Source of the DNA: JAKACA01 sp963735115 | GTDB taxonomy: Bacteria > Actinomycetota > Acidimicrobiia > Acidimicrobiales > Bog-793 | Direction: 5' to 3' | Length of the DNA: 64,000 bases | Assembly: GCA_963735115.1 (NCBI GenBank) | Contig: CAVTJR010000003.1 | Location: 682,001-746,000, forward strand | Part shown: positions 34,937 through 44,028 of the stretch, in pieces | How the letters are laid out: every line of letters begins with the position of its first letter | Position numbering within the stretch: the stretch's first letter is position 1 | Made by a program: the position numbers and the translations under genes | The notes under the pieces: model-generated | What the model was told of the DNA's origin: nothing | Database searches by the model: none | Seen by the model: the letters and a program-made list of their open reading frames with translations, nothing else

Positions 34937-37900
34937 CGCCTTCCGAGTGGCTCAAGGCCATCTGGGAGACAGCCCAGCAGAACCCATTCGGGGCGACCGT
35001 GATGGCAAGGGCCAACTGGGAGATGCTCGACGACGCCCTGCTCGAGGAAGCCTCGACCTACGGCGATGCCGTCTTCACCACCTCCCTTCGTTTCATCGCC
35101 AGCTGCCACGGCGATCCAAAGGTGACGCCGGCGCAGCGCGAGGCGGCGCGGGGGGCGCTTCGCCGCGAGTTCCCGGCGGACCTCGAGCAGATCATGGCGC
35201 CTCTTTCTCAGCAGGTCGGCGTGCCGGTGCCCATGGCCTTCGGGGTGGCCTTGTCGATGTCGCGGGTCGACGTGCTCCGCTTCTCCGGTGCTCTGCCGCC
35301 AGCGGAGGATCCCGACCGCTTCGGCGAGACGCTTGACGCAGCCTTCGCCGCCTACGACGACGACCCGGCCGAGGCCGAGCGCTTGGCCGTCGAGGCGATG
35401 CGGGTGGCGCCGGCCGACGGAGCCATCGCCTGCCTGCGGCTGGTGCTCAACCGCAACGACCGGGCGCCGGAACCGGAGACCCTGCGCGTCTGCGCCGCCG
35501 CCCTGTCATCACTGGCAGCCTCTCCCAAGGACTCGGGAGCCGCCACGGGCGACATGATCGCCATGCTCCTCGGCGTCTGTGGGGCGCGAGTGTCCGCAGC
35601 CGATCTCGCTTCGGAGCAGTTCCCCGTGCTGGCAGCCGCCATCGAGTCCGTACTGCCTGCCGTCGCCGACGCTGGTGTCCGGCTCTCGGTCGGTCTCGAC
35701 GCCGCCGGCTACTGGATGCGCCTCGGCCGCCTCGACCACAGCGATCAGATCCTCGCCCGTCTGCGGGCGATGAGCGGGCCGGGAGACCAACTCACCCTGC
35801 TCAAGACGTCCGTGTTCGAGTCGTCTGTGCGGGGGTCCTGCGGGGACGACCTCGGGGCGACGATGACCCTTCTCGACGTGCTCGGCCAGCCCGAGGAGGA
35901 ACAGCCCGGCGTGCAACTGCGGGATCGGCGTCGGGCGCTGCTGGAGTTGCTCCAGCACTGGCCGGTGAGGATCGACCCCGACGGCAAACCGCCGCAACCG
36001 GATCTGGCCGGTGTCGAGCCGTGGATCGGCCAGGCAGAGGAGCTGATCGACCGCTCCGAAGCGTGGGAGGCGAACCAGTGCCGCGGCCAGCTGGTCGTGT
36101 CCCTGGCACGACTGGGGCTCGTCGAGCGGGCAGGCGCCCTCGCACGTGAGATGACGATCACCGACGGATCCCGCCCCGATTTCAGAGACTGGTCGGCGCA
36201 GACGCGGGCGTGGGTGAGCCGCCACCTCGGCCCGGCACCGGCAGACGAGGGGGACGCCGGCAAGGACTACGTCGATCTGGCCCTCGAAGGCCGCTTCGTG
36301 GAGGCCGCCGCCGAGGCTGAACGGCAGGCGGCCCTCGCCGTCAACCGCGGGCTCCGCATCAACGCCTTCAGCGACCTCGCCGCCGCCGGCGATTACTACC
36401 GACTGGCCCGCGACTGGGCGGGAGCGCTGTCAGCGTTCGAGCGCGCTTTCGCCATGCTCGACCACGACCTCGTCTACATCCCGTACGCCGACCTCGTGGT
36501 GAGCAGGCTCGCCAACTGGCCCGATCGCTACCTGCTGGCCGCCCTCACCGCCCTTGATGCTGGTGAGCCCCTGCGCGCCGTGGAGTTCGCCGAGACCGGC
36601 CGAGCCAGAGCCACGGGGAGCCGCCTGGCCGCTCTCGGCGCCCGACCTGCTCAGGTGCCCGAGCCCGACTGGTCTCGCTTCATCAGTCTCTGGCGCCGCG
36701 CCGTCGCTCAGGCCGCCAACGAGTTGGTCGCTCGGGGCGGCTGGTCGGGCCGCGCCGTCGAGACCTCCGTCACGACCGAGCTGACCGAGCTGAAGCGCAG
36801 CTTCATCGCCCGGGGGGTTGCCCCGGAGTCCTTGTCACCGGTCGTCCCTCCTCCTGCGCTCGACGACGTCGTGGCCGTCCTCGGCCGCGCCGTCCGCCCG
36901 ACGGCCGTGCTCTACTGCGTGCGGTCGCGCGGCCAGTTGCGCTTCGTGCGCCTCGGCGCAGACGGAGTCAACGAGTTCCCCATGCCTCGCGACCAGCAGG
37001 AGGCGGCACTCGGCGCTGTCGACCGGTTCTCCTCGCAGCTGCACGACGCCGGTGGAGCCGGCGACATGGGGCGCGCCATCAACGAGCTGTTGGGTGCCGT
37101 CGAACCCGGCCTCGGCCCGCTGTTGGCCGCCGTGACCAGCGACCTCAGTGACGGCCGCCTCATCTGGATCCCCCAGGGCCCGCTCGCCGCCGTCCCGGTC
37201 GCCGCCGTGCGATGCGGGGACGAGATGGTCGTGGACCGTGTCTCGGTCCTCTACGCCGAGTCGCTCGCGGGCGCCATGGACGGCCTGCGCCAGCCGTTAA
37301 CTGGGCGGGACGAGCCGATCACGCTGGCGGCCGTGCGCGGACGGGCCGACGCGGGCGATGCCGCCACCGAGGGCGGGGCCGCCCTCGTGGGAGCGAGCGC
37401 CGAGCAGCTGCCGACGACACTGGACGAGCTCAACGACGCCGTCGCCGGCGCCCGGATCGTCCACTTGTCCTGTCATGGCGTGTTCGACTGGGGCGCCCCG
37501 CTCGCCTCCTACCTGAAGCTCGGCTTCGACCTTCCGGTCGCCGACCTCTTCGACCGCGTCCGCCTCTCCCCGCAGTCGCTCGTGGTGCTGGGGACCTGCG
37601 ACTCGGGGACCGTCGCCCAGACCGACCTCAATGAGGGCATCGGCGTGCCCGCCGGTCTGCTGGCGGCCGGGGCGGCAACGGTGATCGGGGCCGGTTGGCC
37701 AGTCGCCCAGCCCGTCGCGGTGGGGGTGTGCCGCAAGGTGTTCGAGGGGTTGCAGTCCGGGGAGGCGAGCCCCGAGGCTCTGCGGGGAGCGGCGCGCTGG
37801 ATCCGTGACGCCACGGGTGCCGACCTGCTCGCCGAGCTGGAAGCCGTCGGCCACCCTCTCGCCCCTCGCCTGGCCGAGGCGAAGAGCGTTTTACAGCGTC

Positions 37901-38001
37901 GCGCCTTTGCAGACCCGTGGCTCTGGGCCGCCTACCTCCACTGGGGCACCCCATGGGTCGGGGGTGTCTCGGAGAGGTGGACGTCTCTCAGTCCGACGTG
38001 A
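34933..38001 (+). CDS. TPR-CHAT (caspase-like) protease
   Basis: About 1022 residues from the GTG at 34933; the frame is open from 34846 but the overlap with the upstream stop supports 34933. Residues 1-650 are helical with TPR-like repeats (AFAAYDDDPAEAERLAVEAM, YYRLARDWAGALSAFERAFA). The C-terminal 350 residues are a CHAT domain with the catalytic pair: His in VHLSCHGVFDW (H848) and Cys in LVVLGTCDSG (C889), followed by AGLLAAGAATVIGAGWPV and the terminal WAAYLHWGTPW. CHAT proteases are clan CD cysteine peptidases used in bacterial defence and cell-death systems. The partner gene upstream is the likely substrate or regulator. Confidence 0.88.
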   Translation: MTPSEWLKAIWETAQQNPFGATVMARANWEMLDDALLEEASTYGDAVFTTSLRFIASCHGDPKVTPAQREAARGALRREFPADLEQIMAPLSQQVGVPVPMAFGVALSMSRVDVLRFSGALPPAEDPDRFGETLDAAFAAYDDDPAEAERLAVEAMRVAPADGAIACLRLVLNRNDRAPEPETLRVCAAALSSLAASPKDSGAATGDMIAMLLGVCGARVSAADLASEQFPVLAAAIESVLPAVADAGVRLSVGLDAAGYWMRLGRLDHSDQILARLRAMSGPGDQLTLLKTSVFESSVRGSCGDDLGATMTLLDVLGQPEEEQPGVQLRDRRRALLELLQHWPVRIDPDGKPPQPDLAGVEPWIGQAEELIDRSEAWEANQCRGQLVVSLARLGLVERAGALAREMTITDGSRPDFRDWSAQTRAWVSRHLGPAPADEGDAGKDYVDLALEGRFVEAAAEAERQAALAVNRGLRINAFSDLAAAGDYYRLARDWAGALSAFERAFAMLDHDLVYIPYADLVVSRLANWPDRYLLAALTALDAGEPLRAVEFAETGRARATGSRLAALGARPAQVPEPDWSRFISLWRRAVAQAANELVARGGWSGRAVETSVTTELTELKRSFIARGVAPESLSPVVPPPALDDVVAVLGRAVRPTAVLYCVRSRGQLRFVRLGADGVNEFPMPRDQQEAALGAVDRFSSQLHDAGGAGDMGRAINELLGAVEPGLGPLLAAVTSDLSDGRLIWIPQGPLAAVPVAAVRCGDEMVVDRVSVLYAESLAGAMDGLRQPLTGRDEPITLAAVRGRADAGDAATEGGAALVGASAEQLPTTLDELNDAVAGARIVHLSCHGVFDWGAPLASYLKLGFDLPVADLFDRVRLSPQSLVVLGTCDSGTVAQTDLNEGIGVPAGLLAAGAATVIGAGWPVAQPVAVGVCRKVFEGLQSGEASPEALRGAARWIRDATGADLLAELEAVGHPLAPRLAEAKSVLQRRAFADPWLWAAYLHWGTPWVGGVSERWTSLSPT

Positions 38002-38065
38002 TCGGCAGGCACCTGCGGGGGCGAGCTGGGTCGCGCTGGTGTGACGCGTGCGGCGTCGATGTTGT

Positions 38066-38371
38066 CTAGATGGTGCCGGGGGCGTCGACGGAGCCGAACA
38101 CCGAGATGGCGGGAGGGCCAGTCATCCCGATCGACGCCATGACTTCTGCGACCTTGGGGTTCCCGTCGAAGAAGCTTTGGAACTGCTCCGCAGTTTCCCA
38201 TTCGTCGATGACCATGAGCTCGCCTTCACCGGCGACGAATCGGTGATGAATGATCCCTGCGCCCTTCGTGGAGCCGCTGATCTCCTCGAGAAAGGCCGCG
38301 TTTGCGTGAAGACCCTCGATGGCTTTGGCGACGTCGGATACGGGCATGTGAATGGTCACGATGGCACTCAT
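38066..38371 (-). CDS. antibiotic biosynthesis monooxygenase (ABM) domain protein
   Basis: About 101 residues from the ATG at 38371. The dimeric ferredoxin-like ABM fold is suggested by IHHRFVAGEGELMVIDEWETAEQFQSFF and the spacing of strands and helices. Members catalyse cofactor-free oxidations or have no known activity. AAGG lies 8 bases upstream. Convergent with the CHAT gene. Confidence 0.75.
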   Translation of the reverse strand: MSAIVTIHMPVSDVAKAIEGLHANAAFLEEISGSTKGAGIIHHRFVAGEGELMVIDEWETAEQFQSFFDGNPKVAEVMASIGMTGPPAISVFGSVDAPGTI

Positions 38372-38544
38372 AGCCAGCACCTTCCTGTGGGTGGGACGAC
38401 CACCCCAATCTGAGGCAGCCTCGGCACGTTACGTCATCCCCGATGCCGATGTTCTCATCGCCCCTCGGTCCTCATCTCGCGTACGAGCCTCGACCCGGCC
38501 GCCAGCCGTGGGACCTGCGTTCCCGAGACGTTCTGCGGTCAGCT

Positions 38545-39213
38545 CTAGGCCTCGACGCGATCGACGGCAGGGTCGGGGCGCTCGCCGAGGAACTCCACCC
38601 AGGCGCGCTTGATGCACGGGTAGTGCTTGCTTGCCTCCACGAGATCCATGAAGGCGATGACGGTCTGGTCGAGGCGAGCGTGCAGCTGACCGTTGACGAG
38701 GTTGCCGTCGTCGTCGAATGCCTGGTGCGCTTGCGCGAGGGAGAACATGTCCGGGTAGACCCGGCTGCCAAGGTGTTCGAGCGGGACCCGGAGCGACCAC
38801 AAGCCTCGATTGCCGCCGGCCATCGAGGGAGATGCGGAGAGGAGCAGGCACTGGCGCTCGTTGAAGGGCTGCGGAGAAAAGCGCGACAGCCAGTCGATGG
38901 CGTTCTTGAGGGCGCCCGGCATCGAGGCGTTGTATTCCGGCGACACGATCGCAAAGGCGTCATTCGCTTCCAGCGCCTGTCGCAGAGCGACGGCACCTGC
39001 CGGGAACCCCTCGTCGTCTTGCAGGTCCTGGTCGTAGAGCGGCATCTCGAACTCCGCCATGCGGCTGACCGTCACCGTGCCGCCGTTCGCCGAGATGCAC
39101 TCACCGGTGAGGTGAGCGAGCCGGGCGTTCAACGACTCTCGCCGGAGCGACGCCAACAGGACCAGGACGCGGACGGCTTCCCATTGGGAGGGCTGAGCAG
39201 CGGTATCAGGCAT
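38545..39213 (-). CDS. NADPH-dependent FMN reductase family protein
   Basis: A 222-residue flavodoxin-like reductase from the ATG at 39213 (GAGAAGG upstream). Signature parts: VLLASLRRESLNARLA (phosphate loop), AEFEMPLYDQDLQ, and IVSPEYNASMPGALKNAIDWLSR (the YN-x3-PG-x-LKNA-x-DW block). Reduces FMN or quinones/azo compounds with NAD(P)H. Single gene. Confidence 0.9.
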   Translation of the reverse strand: MPDTAAQPSQWEAVRVLVLLASLRRESLNARLAHLTGECISANGGTVTVSRMAEFEMPLYDQDLQDDEGFPAGAVALRQALEANDAFAIVSPEYNASMPGALKNAIDWLSRFSPQPFNERQCLLLSASPSMAGGNRGLWSLRVPLEHLGSRVYPDMFSLAQAHQAFDDDGNLVNGQLHARLDQTVIAFMDLVEASKHYPCIKRAWVEFLGERPDPAVDRVEA

Positions 39214-39314
39214 AGAGCGGCCTTCTCGTGGTTGCACGCCCCCGAACCCTAGCGAGGCAAGGGCCCCGGAACCCGGTGCCACGGGTTGCTGATGCCGACT
39301 GCCGCGACCGTCCT

Positions 39315-39626
39315 TCACTGAGGGAGCGTGATCGACTCGCCAGCCTGCGCCACCATCTCCTGCAGTGCTCTCACGTGACCGGCGAAGGCGCTACGCCCTC
39401 GAGGGGTGAGGCGGGCCGAGGTCCGAGGCCGCCTCCCGACGAAGACCTTGCGGATCTGCACGTACCCGGCGTCCTCCAAGACCGTCAGCTGCTTGGAGAG
39501 CGCGGAGTCCGAGAGTCCGAGGCTGTCCCGTATGAACCGGAACTCCGCCCACTGCGTGGCGGCGAGGAGGGAGACGAGTCCGAGCCGGGTCGGCGCGTGG
39601 ATCAACTCGTTGAAGCCGCTGCTCAT
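39315..39626 (-). CDS. winged-helix transcriptional regulator
   Basis: A 103-residue DNA-binding protein of the MarR/PadR-like winged-helix kind that is common next to small membrane proteins. The recognition part is IRDSLGLSDSALSKQLTVLEDA, then the wing GYVQIRKVFVGRRPRTSARLTPRG. Its ATG overlaps the stop of the upstream membrane gene by one base (TGATG), so it is the second gene of a pair. It probably controls that operon. Confidence 0.85.
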   Translation of the reverse strand: MSSGFNELIHAPTRLGLVSLLAATQWAEFRFIRDSLGLSDSALSKQLTVLEDAGYVQIRKVFVGRRPRTSARLTPRGRSAFAGHVRALQEMVAQAGESITLPQ

Positions 39627-40102
39627 CAGCGCCCATCGAGACCGCGGGAGAGCATGCTGCGGCGCAGCGACCACGTGAGGGCCTGACCGCCTGCCACAAG
39701 GGCGAGCGCGCAGACCGTGCAACCGAGAAGTGCGGGGTGAGCAACGCCCGCAGCCCGCAGGCCAAGCGCGCTCGCGATCGTGGCGCCTACCACGAGCCAC
39801 ACAAAGCACATGATCATGGCCGATTCCCGCGCGCCGATGAGCTGCCGGCTCAATTGCGCCCGGCCGCGCCCGAGGATCATCCACACCGTCACGCCCGCCA
39901 CGATGACTCCGTAACAAGCCGCGGCGGCGGCGACAACCCCGGGGTGACGGGTGTCAACGGCTGCACCGAGTAGCAATGAGAGCACCGCCAGGAACCACCA
40001 GTACCAGTCAGGCACGAGCACGGCATCCACGAGCTCAACCTGGCGACCGCGCACGTCGGCCAAGGACTTGGCCGTCTCATCAACGTCGATCCGCTTCTCC
40101 AT
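39626..40102 (-). CDS. small membrane protein, partner of the winged-helix regulator
   Basis: A 158-residue protein with four hydrophobic segments (YWWFLAVLSLLLGAAVD, GVVAAAAACYGVIVAGVTVW, AMIMCFVWLVVGATIASALG, LLGCTVCALALVAGGQAL). The first 30 residues are soluble and charged. The ATG at 40102 has GGAGG upstream. First gene of the pair with the regulator. Family name not known to me. Confidence 0.75.
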   Translation of the reverse strand: MEKRIDVDETAKSLADVRGRQVELVDAVLVPDWYWWFLAVLSLLLGAAVDTRHPGVVAAAAACYGVIVAGVTVWMILGRGRAQLSRQLIGARESAMIMCFVWLVVGATIASALGLRAAGVAHPALLGCTVCALALVAGGQALTWSLRRSMLSRGLDGR

Positions 40103-40319
40103 GACGTCACCTCCATGAACTACGTAATGCCACCTTACTCATTCACTTTCCTATCAGGCAAGTACTTTCCTGGTTGGCACAAGTCGGCGGGCGGCACAGT
40201 GAGGGATCTCAGCGTCGTAACAAGGGTCGTTGTCCCCTACCGGGGGCGCGCGAACTGGCGTTCACTGTCCTTGTTGTCAGACGCGGCCCAGAGATGGCCG
40301 CCGAGGATGTGAGCTAGCC
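40103..40319. promoter_or_regulatory. divergent promoter region with AAGTACTT
   Basis: A 217-bp AT-richer gap between the membrane-protein operon and the molybdenum hydroxylase operon. AAGTACTT (40160-40167) is a perfect 8-bp palindrome, and on the minus strand AGGAAAGT occurs twice around it. These could be sites for the winged-helix regulator. No further features seen. Confidence 0.4.
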
Positions 40320-41048
40320 ATGGTGACGGTGAGCGCCTACAGGCGGCCAGCCAGCCTCGAGGAGGCCTTGGCCGCACTCGAACACAGCCACAGCGTTCTC
40401 GTTGGCGGCGGGACGCGGCTGCATGCAACGCCCGGCGCAGAGCCGGTCGTCGTCGTCGACCTGCAGGCGGCGGGCCTGGCGGGAGTTCGCCCGAGCGGAG
40501 AGGACGCCGTCACGCTCGGCGCCACGACGACGCTCGAGGACCTCGCCGCCAGCCCCGAGCTGCCGGAGGTCGTCCGCGAGGCCGCCCGCCGCGAGCAACC
40601 GAGCAGCCTGCGCGCCCTCTCAACCCTTGGCGGGTGCGTGGCGAGCGCCGACTTCGAGAGCGAGCTCCTCGCCACGCTGCTCGTCCATCGGGCGGCCGTG
40701 AGGCTCGCCGCCAGGTCCGGCTTGTCCGTGGCCCCGCTCGCAGACCTCCTCGCCGAGCCTGGTCAGCTCACCGGCCGGATCATCGTCTCGGTTGAGATCG
40801 AAGTTGGTGGCCAGAGCGCGGTCGCACGGGTGGCGCGCACGCCAGCCGATCGTCCGATCGTGGCGGCCGTGGCCCGCCGGGATACGCAAGGGATGCTGCT
40901 CCTGGCCTTCTCCGGGGTGGCACATGCCCCCGTGCTGGTCGACAACCCCGAGGCACTCGAGCCGCCGGGCGACTTTCGAGGCTCGAGCGAGTACCGGAAG
41001 GCCATGGCGGAGGTTCTCGGCGTCCGGGCACGGGAGGCACTGCGATGA
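40320..41048 (+). CDS. CoxM/XdhB-like FAD-binding subunit of a molybdenum hydroxylase
   Basis: A 242-residue protein from the ATG at 40320. It shows the CoxM-type pattern: YRRPASLEEALAALEH, LVGGGTRL (FAD pyrophosphate loop), VTLGATTTLEDLA and TLGGCVASADFESELLATLL, the last being a variant of the usual TIGGN-x-ASP flavin motif in which Asn and Pro are lost. Its stop overlaps the start of the large subunit by 4 bases (41045-41048). It would pass electrons from the molybdenum subunit's cluster to an acceptor, if any cluster existed. Confidence 0.82.
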   Translation: MVTVSAYRRPASLEEALAALEHSHSVLVGGGTRLHATPGAEPVVVVDLQAAGLAGVRPSGEDAVTLGATTTLEDLAASPELPEVVREAARREQPSSLRALSTLGGCVASADFESELLATLLVHRAAVRLAARSGLSVAPLADLLAEPGQLTGRIIVSVEIEVGGQSAVARVARTPADRPIVAAVARRDTQGMLLLAFSGVAHAPVLVDNPEALEPPGDFRGSSEYRKAMAEVLGVRAREALR

Positions 41049-44008
41049 TCACGATTCACATCAGGTTGAACGGCAGGAGGCGTGAGCTCACCTGCGCCCC
41101 CGGCGACACCCTCCTCTCCGTGCTGCGGCGCGAGGGTCTGACGAGCGTCCGCTTCGGCTCCGAGACCGGCGAGACAGGTGCAGCCGGCGTCTTGCTCGAT
41201 GGCAGGCTCGTTTCGGCCGACGTCCTGCTCGCCGCCAAGGCCGATGGGCACGACGTCATGACGGTCGAGCACCTCGACATCGCCCGCGGCGAGCTCCACC
41301 CGGTGCAAGCCGCCTTCGTCGAGACCGGAGCCATCCAGTCGGGCTACTCGGCCGGGGCCATGGTGCTGGCGGCGGTCGCGCTCCTCGAGAGGGAGCCGGA
41401 CCCGTCCGACGCCGAGATCCGGGACGCCTTTTCGGGAATCCTCGACCGCGAGAGCGGCTATGTGAAGGTGGTGGAGGCGGTCAGGCGGGCCGCCGCCGTC
41501 CTTCGGGGCGAGAAGCCGGACCCCTTCGAGCCACTCGTCGTCAGCCCGCTGACGCGTGCTTGGGCCGACCAAGGCGACGGGGCGGAGGCGGAAGCCGGTG
41601 CGAGCTCGACGTCGGCGCCCGGCGCCGTCCCCCGCGTCGTCACCTCTCCCGATGTGGCGCCGACGAAGGTCGTCGGCAAGCCCGAACCGAAGGTGGACGC
41701 CCTCGCACTCGTGAAAGGCAAGCCGGTCTTCACCGACGACATCGAACTGCGAGGTCTGCTGCACGCCAAGGTGCTCCGCAGCCCGCATGCCCATGCCCAC
41801 ATCCTTGCTATCGACGACAGCGAGGCACGCTCCCTGCCGGGCGTCCGCGCAGTCCTGCACTACGGCAACACGCCGCGGGTGAAGTACGCCTCCGGCGGCC
41901 AGAGCGCCCCCAACCCGTACCCGTGGGACCAGGTCAGCTTTGACGACACGGTCCGACATGTGGGCGACCGGGTGGCTGCTGTGGCGGCGGAGACCGTCGA
42001 GATCGCCGAGGAGGCATGCAAGCGCATCAAGGTCACCTACGAGGTGCTGCCCGCCGTCTTCGAGCCGCAGGCGGCGATGACGCCGGGCGCCCCGGTCGTG
42101 CATGACGAAGATGACTCGCTCGGGGTGGTGGACACGACGACGAACGTGAGCTCGCATGTCGAGGGCCGCACAGTGAAGGACATGCAGGCGGCCTTTGCCA
42201 AGGCAGATCACGTCTTCGAGGGGACGTTCCAGGTCCAGCGCGTGCAGCACTGCGCCATCGAGCCGCACGTCACGATCGGCTGGCTCGACCCGGACGAGCG
42301 CCTCGTGATCCGCACGTCCACGCAAGTGCCGTTCCACACCCGCCGCATGCTCGCCCCTCTCCTCGGGCTGCCGGTGAAACAGATCAGGGTCGTAAAACCG
42401 CGCATCGGAGGCGGTTTCGGCGGCAAGCAAGAGATGCTCATCGAGGACATCGTGGGCCACCTCGTGCTGGCCACTCGGCGGCCTGTGCGCCTGGAGCTGA
42501 GCCGCCATGAGGAGTTCGTCGCCTCCCGCACCCGTCATGCACAGACGCTCCGGTTCCGCACGGGCGTGACGAACGACGGCAGCTTGGTCGCGCAGGACAT
42601 GTCGGTCGTCGCCGACACCGGCCCCTACGGCGTGCACGGCTTCACCGTGAGCTCGGTGACGGGCATGCGGGGGCTCTCGTCCTACAACTGTCCGGCCAAG
42701 CAGTTCGGCTGTGAAGTCGTCTACACCAATGGGCCGGTCGCCGGCGCCATGCGAGGCTACGGTGCGCCGCAAGGGGTCTTTGCCCTCGAGTCCCATCTCG
42801 AGGACATCGCCAGGGCGCTCGACCTGGATCCGATCGAGTTTCGGCGGCGGAACTGGGTACGGGCCAATGACCAACTGGACATCGTGCCCCGCCTCGGCGA
42901 GCGCGGCGGCGTCGAGGACGTCGCTCCCGAGGACCTGCCCCGGGTGGCCAGCTGCGGGACCGAGGAATGCGTCGCCCAGGCGCTGCGCGCCATCGGTTGG
43001 GAGCGGCGGGACGACGCTGACTGGAAGGTGCCGCCGGGCCGGCCGGAGATCCGCCGAGGCATCGGCTTCGCTCTCTGCGTCATGGGGTCGGGCATCGCCG
43101 GCGTGGACATGGGGGCCGCCTCGATCAAGATGAACGACGACGGCTCCTTCAACTTGCTGATCGGCGCCACCGACCTTGGCACCGGGGCCGACACCGTCGT
43201 CGCCCAGATTGCCGCCGAGGTCCTCGGCGTGCCCCTCGACGACATCCTCGTCTACGAAGCCGACACCGACTTGACGCCCTTCGACGTAGGCGCCTACGCC
43301 TCCGGCACGACCTATATCTCCGGCATGGCGGCGAAGAAGGCCGCCACCGTCGTCGCCCGGCGGATCGCCGAGCGGGCGGCCGAGATCTTCGGGTTGGACT
43401 CGGCCGGCGCAGTACTGCTTCACGACCGGCAGGCGTGGGCGCCCGACGGGAGGGCCATACCGCTCGCCGAGATCGCCATGCGATCGCTCCATCTCGAGCA
43501 GCAAGAGCAGATCATGGGCCTCGGTTCGCATCTCGCCTCGGAGTCGCCCTCTCCCTTCGCCGCCCAGCTGGCCGAAGTCGAGGTCGATCTCGCAACGGGG
43601 CAGGTGACCGTGCAGAAGTTCGTCACGGCCGTCGACTGCGGCGTCGCCGTCAACCCGCTCACGGCGAGCGGACAGGTCGAAGGGGCCATCCTCATGGGCC
43701 TTGGCTACGCTCTCACCGAAGAGCTCGTCGTGGACGCCGCCGGCAAGGTGGTGAACCCGAGGTTCGGCCCATACTGGGTGCTCCGCTCCGACGACGCCCC
43801 GGCGACCGAGGTGTTCCTCGTCCAGACGATGGAGCCATCCGGGCCTTTCGGGGCCAAGGCGATCGGTGAGATCGGCGTCGTCGGCGTCGCCCCGGCCGTG
43901 CGTAACGCCATCCTCGACGCCACGGGAGTGGCCCTCTACGAGACGCCCTTCACACCTGAGCGCGTCTGGCGTGCACTCAGGCAGGCGGACATGCGGGCGG
44001 GCGCTTGA
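41045..44008 (+). CDS. xanthine-dehydrogenase-family large subunit fused to a cysteine-less ferredoxin-like domain
   Basis: A 987-residue protein. Residues 1-160 match the two-part [2Fe-2S] domain of this family but every cluster ligand is replaced: the CxxxxCxxC loop reads GSETGETGAAG, the next cysteine is Asp, QCGYC becomes QSGYS, and NLCRCTGY becomes ILDRESGY. The molybdenum domains follow: GKPVFTDDIELRGLLHAKVL, GGGFGGKQEM, AMRGYGAPQGVFALESHLED, and the C-terminal FGAKAIGEIGV with the base-like Glu. Upstream is the FAD subunit. With no cluster, the usual Mo-FeS-FAD electron path is broken, unless a separate small subunit elsewhere supplies it. Substrate unknown. Confidence 0.9.
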   Translation: MITIHIRLNGRRRELTCAPGDTLLSVLRREGLTSVRFGSETGETGAAGVLLDGRLVSADVLLAAKADGHDVMTVEHLDIARGELHPVQAAFVETGAIQSGYSAGAMVLAAVALLEREPDPSDAEIRDAFSGILDRESGYVKVVEAVRRAAAVLRGEKPDPFEPLVVSPLTRAWADQGDGAEAEAGASSTSAPGAVPRVVTSPDVAPTKVVGKPEPKVDALALVKGKPVFTDDIELRGLLHAKVLRSPHAHAHILAIDDSEARSLPGVRAVLHYGNTPRVKYASGGQSAPNPYPWDQVSFDDTVRHVGDRVAAVAAETVEIAEEACKRIKVTYEVLPAVFEPQAAMTPGAPVVHDEDDSLGVVDTTTNVSSHVEGRTVKDMQAAFAKADHVFEGTFQVQRVQHCAIEPHVTIGWLDPDERLVIRTSTQVPFHTRRMLAPLLGLPVKQIRVVKPRIGGGFGGKQEMLIEDIVGHLVLATRRPVRLELSRHEEFVASRTRHAQTLRFRTGVTNDGSLVAQDMSVVADTGPYGVHGFTVSSVTGMRGLSSYNCPAKQFGCEVVYTNGPVAGAMRGYGAPQGVFALESHLEDIARALDLDPIEFRRRNWVRANDQLDIVPRLGERGGVEDVAPEDLPRVASCGTEECVAQALRAIGWERRDDADWKVPPGRPEIRRGIGFALCVMGSGIAGVDMGAASIKMNDDGSFNLLIGATDLGTGADTVVAQIAAEVLGVPLDDILVYEADTDLTPFDVGAYASGTTYISGMAAKKAATVVARRIAERAAEIFGLDSAGAVLLHDRQAWAPDGRAIPLAEIAMRSLHLEQQEQIMGLGSHLASESPSPFAAQLAEVEVDLATGQVTVQKFVTAVDCGVAVNPLTASGQVEGAILMGLGYALTEELVVDAAGKVVNPRFGPYWVLRSDDAPATEVFLVQTMEPSGPFGAKAIGEIGVVGVAPAVRNAILDATGVALYETPFTPERVWRALRQADMRAGA

Positions 44009-44028
44009 CGCCAGGCCGGGCCGTTCCG

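Noticed and set aside
40763..43531. Open frame of more than 900 codons on the minus strand opposite the Mo-hydroxylase genes
   Set aside because: It is an antisense shadow caused by GC-rich third positions. It is Arg/His/Asp-rich, has no domain, and the plus-strand genes have clear motifs and coupled starts.
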